21,152 nucleotides of DNA from assembly GCA_964625905.1 (NCBI GenBank), contig CAZVBS010000010.1, forward strand, positions 1 to 21,152, given 5' to 3'. The notes below the pieces were generated by a model, which saw nothing but the letters and a program-made list of their open reading frames with translations, ran no database searches and was not told the origin of the DNA. The DNA comes from JABMNX01 sp964625905. Its GTDB lineage: Bacteria > Patescibacteriota > Minisyncoccia > Phycocordibacterales > JABMNX01. A program made the position numbers and the translations under genes. Below are positions 8,624-14,606 of the stretch, in pieces; position 1 is the first letter of the stretch, and each line of letters starts with the position of its first letter.

Positions 8624-9403
8624 ATGGAAATTGAAGAGGAAAAAAAAGAAGAAAACATAACAATAAATAATAAAGATTTTAGTATAAAAATAGATGGATT
8701 CGAAGGTCCATTAGAATTACTACTTTCTTTAATAGAAAAGAGAAAGTTGCCAATCAATGATGTATCTTTAGCAACAGTAACTGACGATTATATAAAACAT
8801 ATCGAAACTGAAAAGGAATTTCCAATTTCAAGGACATCTAACTTTATATTAATTGCATCAACTTTATTACTTGTTAAATCTAAGTCTCTACTTCCAACAC
8901 TTGAACTAACAGAAGAAGAAGAAGAGAATATTGAAAGTCTTGAAAAGAGATTAAGGTTATTTAAGCGAAACAAAGAACTTTCTTTACATATAGCAGAAAT
9001 ATTTGGTAAAAATGTACTTTTCGAATCAGAAGATGCAAAAATTATTGATTCTGAACCGATATTCTTACCTCAAGATAATTTCTCTACAAATTCATTACTG
9101 GAAAGTATTATGAATGTACTTAAAAAATTACCTAAAGTTGATTTTATTCCTGAGGCTGTTGTTAAAAAAGTTGTAAGTATAGAGGAAATGATAGATAATC
9201 TTACGGAACGTATAACAAAAAATCTTCAAGTTAGTTTTTCAGACTTCTCAAACATTGGAAAGGTAGAGAAGATTGATGTGATTGTTGGTTTTTTGGCAAT
9301 GTTAGAGTTAGCAAAACAAGGGGTAATAAGTTTAACTCAAGATAAGACTTTTTCAGATATTACAATGGAGTCCGACTCAGTAGGAATACCTAAATACGAA
9401 TAA
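8624..9403 (+). CDS. scpA: Segregation and condensation protein A (kleisin)
   Basis: ScpA is the kleisin subunit that bridges SMC heads in the bacterial condensin complex and works with ScpB in chromosome compaction. The 259-residue protein shows the family N-terminus IDGFEGPLELLLSLIEKRKL (23-42) followed by 'DVSLATVTDDYIKHIE' (46-61). A helix-rich middle contains 'FILIASTLLLVKSKSLLP'. The C-terminal winged-helix part ends with 'VGFLAMLELAKQGVISLTQD', the SMC-head-binding end. An acidic, lysine-rich stretch precedes the conserved domain. The start at 8624 is the first ATG; no strong Shine-Dalgarno sequence is visible. scpB follows 5 bases after the stop, which is the normal order. Confidence 0.95.
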   Translation: MEIEEEKKEENITINNKDFSIKIDGFEGPLELLLSLIEKRKLPINDVSLATVTDDYIKHIETEKEFPISRTSNFILIASTLLLVKSKSLLPTLELTEEEEENIESLEKRLRLFKRNKELSLHIAEIFGKNVLFESEDAKIIDSEPIFLPQDNFSTNSLLESIMNVLKKLPKVDFIPEAVVKKVVSIEEMIDNLTERITKNLQVSFSDFSNIGKVEKIDVIVGFLAMLELAKQGVISLTQDKTFSDITMESDSVGIPKYE

Positions 9404-9408
9404 AACAG

Positions 9409-10119
9409 ATGAACGAATTAATAAACAATTCAATAACTGACACAAATAATGATTTGAGTAAAAAGATAGAAGCTATTTTATTCTTTAAAAACGAACCAGT
9501 AAAAAAAACATGGTTAGAGAAAATACTCAAAAAAAGTACAGATGAAATAAATAAAGCTATTACTGTACTTAATGCGTCTCTATCTGAACGCGGAGTGGTT
9601 CTAGTCGAGTTAAATGATAGTATAGCTCTTCGTACAGCACCTGAGTATTCTGACACTCTACTTGAATTACGAAAAGAAGAACTCTCAAAAGATATAGGGA
9701 AAGCGGGACTAGAAACACTTTCTGTTATTGTTTATCAATCTCCTATAACAAGAGCTGGTGTAGATTATATACGTGGAGTAAATTCAACATTTATTATAAG
9801 AAACCTTATGGTACGTGGATTGATTGAAAAAAAATCAAATCCTAAAGACACGAGAAGTTTTCTATATCGTCCAACATTTTCACTATTATCACTTCTTGGT
9901 ATATCTAATATAACTGAATTGCCAGAATATGAAGATGTACAGAAAGAGATAATTGACTTTAAATCTTCTTCCGGACACGATTCCTCGCAAGGAATCGTGT
10001 CCGGAGACCGATCATCCTCGCAAGGAATCGTGTCTGAAGATAAAGACCAAGACATTAAACACGCGGAGGCTACAACTGAAGTCCAGTCAAGCGGGGAAAC
10101 CATAGACTCAGAGACTTAA
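9409..10119 (+). CDS. scpB: Segregation and condensation protein B
   Basis: ScpB forms a dimer of winged-helix domains that binds ScpA in the SMC complex. The 236-residue protein has the first winged helix (17-90, 'LSKKIEAILFFKNEPV') and the second (95-165), with the family signature 'ETLSVIVYQSPITRAGVDYIRGVNS' split across 102-126 and 'RNLMVRGLIEK' (131-141). The conserved part ends near residue 185. The remaining about 50 residues are a hydrophilic acidic tail built on an 11-residue tandem repeat, DSSQGIVSGDR / SSSQGIVSEDK (191-212). This repeat is encoded by a palindromic element and its partial copy. The tail is probably disordered and dispensable. The gene sits between scpA and the D-Ala-D-Ala carboxypeptidase gene. 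Confidence 0.95.
   Translation: MNELINNSITDTNNDLSKKIEAILFFKNEPVKKTWLEKILKKSTDEINKAITVLNASLSERGVVLVELNDSIALRTAPEYSDTLLELRKEELSKDIGKAGLETLSVIVYQSPITRAGVDYIRGVNSTFIIRNLMVRGLIEKKSNPKDTRSFLYRPTFSLLSLLGISNITELPEYEDVQKEIIDFKSSSGHDSSQGIVSGDRSSSQGIVSEDKDQDIKHAEATTEVQSSGETIDSET
9970..10034. repeat. Palindromic element plus 33-base tandem copy in the scpB tail
   Basis: Bases 9970-9985 and 9990-10005 form a perfect 16-bp stem around a CGCA loop (left arm TCCGGACACGATTCCT). A 20-base part of it, starting TCCTCGCAAGG, is repeated exactly at 10015-10034, 33 bases downstream of the copy at 9982-10001, so the reading frame is kept. The core is the same as in the palindrome in pepA. Confidence 0.8.
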
Positions 10120-10126
10120 GTAGTAA

Positions 10127-11134
10127 ATGCATAAAATGGACGATAATCAACAAAAAACAATAGATTTAGCTGATAATTCAACAGAAACATCATCTGTGAA
10201 TTTAAATACACTACTTATTAAATTAAGTATATTGGTACTTTTTTTGATTCTAAGTTTTTTTGTATTTGATGAAAATGCTTCGGACAAAAAAATAAATGGT
10301 ATTTCTGAAATACAACAAAATAAAAACACTCCTATAAATCCGTTTGAAGATATAGTTATTGAAGCAAAAGCTGTATATGTATATGATTTAGTTAAAAATG
10401 AAGTACTATTCTCAAAAAATGAGCACTCTCAACTACCACTTGCTTCACTTACAAAATTAATGACGGCACTTGTCTCATCTACTCTTATCTCAAATGATAC
10501 GATAATAATAATAGATAAATCCTCCATAGAAATAGATGGAGATAATGGCTTCCATACAAATGAACGGTGGAAGTTTAAAGATCTTTTAGACTACACATTA
10601 ATTGTATCTTCAAACGATGGTGCTCATGCTATTGCTGGTGTTGCTGGGGCTTTTACAAATGATCCACAAACCACAGAAGTTGATGAGTATACTAATTTTG
10701 TAAATAAAATGAACCAAACTGCAGTATCTCTAGGATTAGTACAATCATATTTTATAAACGAAAGCGGACTTGATACAAATGAATTTACTGGAGGTGGTTA
10801 TGGTTCAGCTAAAGATATGGCGTCACTTATAAGTTATATTATTTCAAACAGACCACGAATATTAGAAGCAACAACTTATAAAAATCTTAAATTTATATCA
10901 GAAGATAAATTTATATATAATGCAACAAACACTAACTCAGGTATTGGAAATATTCCTGGGCTACTAGCTTCAAAGACAGGATTTACTGACTTAGCAGGAG
11001 GTAATCTTGCCATAGTATTTGATGCAGGAATAAATTACCCAATAACTGCTGTTGTACTCGGTTCATCTTTTGAAGGACGATTTAGAGATATTGAGAAACT
11101 TGTTAGGGCTAGCCTAGAAGAAATAGCTCTGTAA
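10127..11134 (+). CDS. dacA: D-alanyl-D-alanine carboxypeptidase (S11, penicillin-binding protein)
   Basis: This S11 serine peptidase of 335 residues trims the terminal D-Ala of peptidoglycan stem peptides. A hydrophilic N-terminus (1-24) precedes one membrane segment (about 29-47), so it is anchored with the catalytic domain outside. The active-site motifs are complete: SLTK (S107, K110), SSN (161-163) and KTG (283-285, within LLASKTGFTDLAGG). The C-terminal beta domain and amphipathic anchor of E. coli PBP5 are absent, giving a short enzyme. The ATG at 10127 is 7 bases after the scpB stop; an ATG three codons on is equally possible. It is the last gene before the accessory island and thematically joins the wall genes beyond it. 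Confidence 0.93.
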   Translation: MHKMDDNQQKTIDLADNSTETSSVNLNTLLIKLSILVLFLILSFFVFDENASDKKINGISEIQQNKNTPINPFEDIVIEAKAVYVYDLVKNEVLFSKNEHSQLPLASLTKLMTALVSSTLISNDTIIIIDKSSIEIDGDNGFHTNERWKFKDLLDYTLIVSSNDGAHAIAGVAGAFTNDPQTTEVDEYTNFVNKMNQTAVSLGLVQSYFINESGLDTNEFTGGGYGSAKDMASLISYIISNRPRILEATTYKNLKFISEDKFIYNATNTNSGIGNIPGLLASKTGFTDLAGGNLAIVFDAGINYPITAVVLGSSFEGRFRDIEKLVRASLEEIAL

Positions 11135-11153
11135 TTCAATAAATAAGTAACTA

Positions 11154-11182
11154 TTGACAAAACTACTTTTCATTAATATGGT
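11154..11182 (+). promoter_or_regulatory. Strong sigma-70 promoter for the precursor peptide gene
   Basis: A perfect -35 box TTGACA (11154-11159) is followed after exactly 17 bases by the -10 box TATGGT (11177-11182). Transcription would begin near 11189, giving a leader of about 58 bases before the ATG at 11248. It is one of only two perfect TTGACA boxes I noted at suitable promoter positions in the window. Confidence 0.7.
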
Positions 11183-11191
11183 TATTGAGTA

Positions 11192-11242
11192 AGTACCAAA
11201 ATGGGTTTGGTGCTATTCAAAACATTTCTTCCTGAAAGGAGG
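11192..11242 (+). promoter_or_regulatory. Structured 5' leader of the precursor gene with sequestered ribosome-binding site
   Basis: Two hairpins lie in the leader. AGTACCAAA (11192-11200) pairs with TTTGGTGCT (11206-11214) over 9 positions with one G-T pair, at the 5' end of the predicted mRNA. CTTCCT (11228-11233) pairs with AGGAGG (11237-11242) around a GAA loop and would mask the perfect Shine-Dalgarno AAGGAGG (11236-11242), which lies 5 bases before the ATG. The first may stabilise the mRNA; the second may control translation. The second is short and its stability is uncertain. Confidence 0.5.
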
Positions 11243-11247
11243 TTGAA

Positions 11248-11361
11248 ATGAAAACTTTGAAAAATAAGAAACTCTACAGCTCTGTTTCTGTGAGGCGACC
11301 TAAAAAAGCCGCCCCTAAGACCGGGAACTGTGGCGGCAATGGCTGCAAGTGTGGCCACTAG
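11248..11361 (+). CDS. Candidate RiPP precursor peptide, Cys/Gly-rich C-terminus
   Basis: This is a 37-residue open frame. Residues 1-25 are basic (ten Lys/Arg, no Cys, no acidic residues) and would be the leader. Residues 25-37 read TGNCGGNGCKCGH and would be the core, with three cysteines among glycines, as in azol(in)e-modified peptides. Support for a real gene is strong: a TTGACA-17-TATGGT promoter, a perfect AAGGAGG 5 bases before the ATG, and a 13-bp terminator hairpin 22 bases after the stop. Its base composition stands out: 55 of 114 bases are G or C, and the core half is about two-thirds G+C in an AT-rich region. It lies 0.9 kb upstream of a YcaO-type cyclodehydratase gene, the enzyme class that modifies such cysteines. 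No hydrophobic signal or membrane segment is present. A small metal-binding protein is the main alternative. Confidence 0.75.
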   Translation: MKTLKNKKLYSSVSVRRPKKAAPKTGNCGGNGCKCGH

Positions 11362-11383
11362 AAGAGCTTCCTTGAAACTCACT

Positions 11384-11415
11384 TCCGTCCGACTGTTTAC
11401 AGTCGGACGGATTTT
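11384..11415 (+). terminator. Rho-independent terminator of the precursor peptide gene
   Basis: TCCGTCCGACTGT (11384-11396) is perfectly complementary to ACAGTCGGACGGA (11399-11411), and TTTT follows directly. The G+C-rich 13-bp stem is the strongest terminator in the window. The convergent peptidase gene ends at 11416. No T-run follows the stem on the minus strand, so it serves mainly the + strand transcript. Confidence 0.85.
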
Positions 11416-12270
11416 CTATGATTTAAATAGTCCAAGTATCTCTTTGGGTGATTTTTTAAATAACTCTATTAGGTCAACTTTCCCTCGATTCATAACCTCA
11501 TCTATAAGCCAATAACCCAAACTGTATCCATACCATTCTGGTAAGTTTTTGGTTCCAAAAAAATATGAAATATATAAGTCAACATTACTATCGTCAATTA
11601 ATTCATTAAGGCGTGATTCTGGTAATTCATTAAGTATTTTTATGGCTTCATCTTTTTTTAATGCTACTGACCATGGTGCTTGATCACCTCCAATCACGTA
11701 TTCTCTAAAATGCTCTGCTAAGCCTTCGTTGACTATACCGTCCAAAATTGAGTTCCAACTAAATTTAGCTGTATAGAACATATGTGCGTATTCATGAGGT
11801 ACAGTTTCTTGTAAAGATTTCCTCCAGTTTGGATGTGTTATATCAATGAGTAAATAAAGCACATTTCTTCCTTCTACAGTGAAGCCGTTCACTCCGTCTA
11901 AGTCTTCACTAGCTTTTTTATTACAAAGAGGTAATACATAAACGTCTATATCATCTCTTGTATGTAATTTATTAAAAGATACAAGTAATGTTTCATCAAG
12001 AATTTTTGATATTTCATCGATAGAAGTGGAGATACTTTTAAGCGCAGAGACTTCTGTTTCCCCAAAGACTTTTCTTTTAAGAGACTCTGCTAACTTTTCT
12101 TCATTTTTAAATTCACCTAGAATAAAATTAGGATTTTGCTTTATCTGATCAAGCATCTCTTTAATTATCACATCTTTATTGTTTGATACAGAAAAATCAA
12201 TGCAGAAAATAGAAGCTATCGTTTTTTCAGACAAGGATAGATTTATTGTATTTTTTGTAGTACATTTCAT
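11416..12270 (-). CDS. DUF2268-like (YjaZ-type) zinc metallopeptidase
   Basis: This 284-residue protein carries the gluzincin motif HEYAH (159-163) and a downstream glutamate in 'IVNEGLAEHF' (E182), then 'APW' (198-200). The C-terminal 'YGYSLGYWLIDEVM' region completes the pattern of the DUF2268 putative Zn-dependent proteases. Both histidines and both glutamates are present, so it should be active. There is no signal peptide or membrane segment, so it is probably cytoplasmic. It is convergent with the precursor peptide gene, ending 54 bases from its stop across the terminator, and divergent from the YcaO gene with a 31-base gap. A role in removing the leader of the modified peptide is inference from position. 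The start is the first ATG; no Shine-Dalgarno sequence is seen, and TATAAT lies 4 bases upstream, so a leaderless mRNA or a slightly later start is possible. Confidence 0.8.
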   Translation of the reverse strand: MKCTTKNTINLSLSEKTIASIFCIDFSVSNNKDVIIKEMLDQIKQNPNFILGEFKNEEKLAESLKRKVFGETEVSALKSISTSIDEISKILDETLLVSFNKLHTRDDIDVYVLPLCNKKASEDLDGVNGFTVEGRNVLYLLIDITHPNWRKSLQETVPHEYAHMFYTAKFSWNSILDGIVNEGLAEHFREYVIGGDQAPWSVALKKDEAIKILNELPESRLNELIDDSNVDLYISYFFGTKNLPEWYGYSLGYWLIDEVMNRGKVDLIELFKKSPKEILGLFKS

Positions 12271-12301
12271 AAAGATTATAGCTCAAAATAGAGAGGTTAT
12301 T

Positions 12302-13810
12302 ATGGAAACTATGGAGTACATACCTAGATTTGTCGCAATATGGAGCCATATTGAAGACAAAATAGAGATAAGCACTGTAGAAGAGATAATATCATTCGAA
12401 GGAATGTCTGTAAATCTTATCTCTCAACTCGAAGGCTTTTGTGCGAATAACAATTCTTTAGAAGAAGTTGTGGAATTACTTTCGACTGAATGGGATAAAT
12501 CGGAATTAATTTCTTTGCTAGACTTGTTAATTGAAAAAAAGATCCTTGTTAATGGTTTAGCAATAAATCCTACTTTGCAAGACAAAAAATCAGAGAAAAT
12601 AAGAACTTTGGTCCCAAATAAAGAAACTTCTGGATTACTTAAATTACCGTATCATATAATTTATGGCAAAGCAGATCCAAATGATTCAAGTATCTGGTCT
12701 TCTGCAAGAGATTTTGATTTCAACGTAGCTTGTAAAAAGTTGATCTTTGAAATAGCTGAGTGGGGTGCGTGGTCATCGTCTGTGGAAAGACCGACTATCG
12801 TTTGCGACTACTTTTCTATATTACAATGTGTTCATCCGGACAACATCGTTGCTTATCACGATACTCAATATGCTGATAAGAATTTTAGACTGGAAAAGTT
12901 CGATTCAAGCTCTATACATGAATGGGTTGAAGGAGAAGATATTATAAGTAATGAAAAAGTGTTTTTTCTAGCTGATAATATTTTGTATCCATATACTTCT
13001 AATTATGCTCAACATAGCTTCGCAACCTCTTCTGGGTGCGCAGCTCATACCAAAAAAACGGATGCTATACAGCATGCAGTATACGAGCTATTAGAAAGAG
13101 ACGCATTCATGATCTATTGGCTTAATAAACTTGACCTTCCTAGTATAGAAATAAACTCTTTGCCAAAGAAGGTTCAGGTACGAATTGCCTCAATTCAGGA
13201 CTTTGGATACAGAATAGTCTTGAAGGATATTGGCATGGGTATAGTTCCTGTTGTTATAGTTGCGGTACAAGATAAGTCAGGGAATTATGTGACTATGGGT
13301 TTGGGTTCATCTAATAATTTATTAGATACAATCCATACTGCTATTTCAGAGACAGAGAGCGCATTAATGCATTTTCTTAATCTGAAAGAAAAACATAAAA
13401 CACATATTGAACCTGATGAAGTTTTTTCCTTGACTCAACATGAAGAACTGCATCAACAAGAAAAATTTAAGAGCCAAACTGGGTTTATCTTTGATCAATC
13501 GAGTGATTCAATTTCGTATTGTAAACTCAACTCACAATACGAAATTGTACCTGATATCGTTCAATCTGTTGTAAATCATGGATTCTCGGTATATGTTGTA
13601 GATGCTACTGATTGGAAACTGGATTTATTGTTACCAGAGCATAGATACATAGTAAGGGTAATCATCCCAGGCTTAGTACCACTGTCTTTTGGTTATAATT
13701 TAGAACCATTAGGAATGCATCGCATATATAATGTTCCTCACGATTTAGGGTATAGGGAAAATAAAATCAAATTTCATGAACTAAATAGATTTCCTCACCC
13801 TTTTAACTAA
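12302..13810 (+). CDS. YcaO-domain azoline cyclodehydratase with putative N-terminal RRE
   Basis: This 502-residue protein should use ATP to cyclise Cys/Ser/Thr side chains onto the peptide backbone. Residues 1-90 resemble the winged-helix RiPP recognition element: 'YIPRFVAIW', then 'SLEEVVELL' and 'ELISLLDLLIEKKILV'. The YcaO domain (about 110-502) has SSGCAAHTKKTDAIQHAV (243-260) running into YELLERDAF with E262, E265 and R266, then AISETES (347-353, E350). The C-terminal LNRFPHPFN is close to the PHPFP ending typical of azoline-forming YcaO proteins, but the last proline is Asn. 'AYHDTQYADKNF' and 'VRVIIPGLVPLSFG' are also TOMM YcaO-like. The start at 12302 has GAGAGG 5 bases upstream; the longer frame from 12179 overlaps the divergent peptidase gene and is rejected. 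No E1-like partner or dehydrogenase gene is nearby. Confidence 0.88.
   Translation: METMEYIPRFVAIWSHIEDKIEISTVEEIISFEGMSVNLISQLEGFCANNNSLEEVVELLSTEWDKSELISLLDLLIEKKILVNGLAINPTLQDKKSEKIRTLVPNKETSGLLKLPYHIIYGKADPNDSSIWSSARDFDFNVACKKLIFEIAEWGAWSSSVERPTIVCDYFSILQCVHPDNIVAYHDTQYADKNFRLEKFDSSSIHEWVEGEDIISNEKVFFLADNILYPYTSNYAQHSFATSSGCAAHTKKTDAIQHAVYELLERDAFMIYWLNKLDLPSIEINSLPKKVQVRIASIQDFGYRIVLKDIGMGIVPVVIVAVQDKSGNYVTMGLGSSNNLLDTIHTAISETESALMHFLNLKEKHKTHIEPDEVFSLTQHEELHQQEKFKSQTGFIFDQSSDSISYCKLNSQYEIVPDIVQSVVNHGFSVYVVDATDWKLDLLLPEHRYIVRVIIPGLVPLSFGYNLEPLGMHRIYNVPHDLGYRENKIKFHELNRFPHPFN
13509..13547. repeat. Perfect 14-bp inverted repeat inside the YcaO gene
   Basis: CAATTTCGTATTGT (13509-13522) is exactly complementary to ACAATACGAAATTG (13534-13547), with an 11-base loop. 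It encodes residues 404-415 of the YcaO protein, in a segment between the recognisable core motifs. It could fold in mRNA or DNA; no function is evident. Confidence 0.7.
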
Positions 13811-13814
13811 ACTT

Positions 13815-13848
13815 AATCACAGCCATTTAAATATGACTGTGATTTTTT
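13815..13848 (+). terminator. Rho-independent terminator after the YcaO gene
   Basis: AATCACAGCCAT (13815-13826) pairs with ATGACTGTGATT (13833-13844) over 12 positions with one mismatch, and further T residues follow directly. It starts 5 bases after the YcaO stop codon. Confidence 0.8.
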
Positions 13849-13891
13849 CTCATCTAGAGAAGGGTTGATTTTCTTTCGGTGTTAAACTCCA

Positions 13892-13926
13892 AGCTGCCGC
13901 AACGACAATTGTGGCAGTTCTCTTTT
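13892..13926 (+). terminator. Second terminator-like hairpin before the HExxH gene
   Basis: AGCTGCCGCAA (13892-13902) pairs with TTGTGGCAGTT (13909-13919) with two G-T pairs, followed by CTCTTTT. It stands 43 bases after the first terminator with no gene between. It may be a back-up terminator or the end of a short RNA; it is unusually G+C-rich for this region. Confidence 0.5.
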
Positions 13927-13944
13927 ATTAAATTTAATGATTAG

Positions 13945-13950
13945 TATAAT
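13945..13950 (+). promoter_or_regulatory. Perfect -10 box directly before the HExxH gene start
   Basis: TATAAT (13945-13950) ends 7 bases before the ATG at 13958, so transcription would start on or next to the start codon. No good -35 box is visible at the right distance. The match may be a leaderless promoter or chance in AT-rich DNA. Confidence 0.35.
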
Positions 13951-13957
13951 AATAAGC

Positions 13958-14566
13958 ATGATAAATTTAGATATAAAATATTCTCCAGAGGAAGAGATTT
14001 TACAAGTTCAGAATACGATTGATAAGATAGATTGGTTTAATGAAAAAGGGTATACATTTAAACTACCGAAAACTCTGTCACTAGAAGATAGAGACTTCAG
14101 TCCTGAAAGTATTAAACAGTCTATATGGGATGAATATAAAGAAGAAAATTATAAAAAAGAGGAAAGGTATATCTTAAAAACATTACCAAAAATAAATGAA
14201 GTCTTGGAAAGTTACTTTACAGCGACTTCTATAGAACCTCAAAGTTCATATAAGATAAATCTAACTCGGTATGGAGTTGGCGGAAGCTATAATCCTCCCA
14301 ATAAAATAATTGTTAACATTCAGACTCGCAGTGAAATGAAGCTTGTTAAGACAATTGTTCATGAAATTGTTCATCTTTCTATAGAAGAATTGATTCAAAA
14401 ATATAATGTAGACCATTGGAGTAAAGAAAGGTTAGTCGATCTGATTCTTGAAAAAATTGCTCCAGAAGTAAATACTATGCAAAATATTCCTGTAAACACA
14501 GATAGTGTAGATGAAGCTTTTGAAAAAGAGTATACAAATATTGAAAGTATAGTAAAAAATATTTAG
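13958..14566 (+). CDS. Small HExxH-motif protein, putative metallopeptidase
   Basis: This 202-residue protein belongs to no family I can name. It has a zincin motif HEIVH (135-139) inside 'KTIVHEIVHLSIEELIQ', and E157 in HWSKERLVDLI could be the third metal ligand. The N-terminal 80 residues are acidic and helical with no signal peptide; 'NKIIVNI' (115-121) would be the edge strand usual before the zincin helix. The start is taken at 13958 because TATAAT sits 7 bases before it. The ATG at 13937 precedes that box, would add seven residues, and also lacks a Shine-Dalgarno sequence. It follows the YcaO gene after two hairpins and precedes mraY by 40 bases with a separate promoter. It could be a leader peptidase of the RiPP locus or an unrelated conserved gene. 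Confidence 0.65.
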   Translation: MINLDIKYSPEEEILQVQNTIDKIDWFNEKGYTFKLPKTLSLEDRDFSPESIKQSIWDEYKEENYKKEERYILKTLPKINEVLESYFTATSIEPQSSYKINLTRYGVGGSYNPPNKIIVNIQTRSEMKLVKTIVHEIVHLSIEELIQKYNVDHWSKERLVDLILEKIAPEVNTMQNIPVNTDSVDEAFEKEYTNIESIVKNI

Positions 14567-14568
14567 TT

Positions 14569-14597
14569 TTGAATAAATAGACTAAACACTGTACAAT
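14569..14597 (+). promoter_or_regulatory. Predicted promoter of mraY, giving a nearly leaderless mRNA
   Basis: TTGAAT (14569-14574) and TACAAT (14592-14597) are separated by exactly 17 bases. The start codon of mraY is at 14607, so the predicted transcription start near 14604 leaves no room for a ribosome-binding site. Confidence 0.55.
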
Positions 14598-14606
14598 AGA
14601 AACAAT

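Noticed and set aside
11182..11382. Minus-strand 66-codon ORF with a hydrophobic, signal-like N-terminus opposite the precursor gene
   Set aside because: It has no promoter or ribosome-binding site on that strand, it spans the + strand promoter leader and gene, and its hydrophobicity is the mirror of the Gly/Cys/Lys codons of the real ORF.
11330..11515. + strand 61-codon ORF covering the end of the precursor gene and the terminator
   Set aside because: It is out of frame, runs through the terminator stem and into the antisense of the peptidase gene, and has no start signal.
12179..12301. Extended N-terminus of the YcaO protein (41 extra residues)
   Set aside because: It overlaps the start of the divergent peptidase gene. 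The ATG at 12302 has a Shine-Dalgarno-like GAGAGG at the right distance and begins the recognisable domain.
13855..13925. Minus-strand reading of the second hairpin gives NCHNCRCGS, similar to the precursor core
   Set aside because: A stop codon lies only two codons before this segment and there is no start codon, so no peptide can be made. The likeness is probably due to the G+C-rich hairpin arms, though a dead precursor copy cannot be fully excluded.
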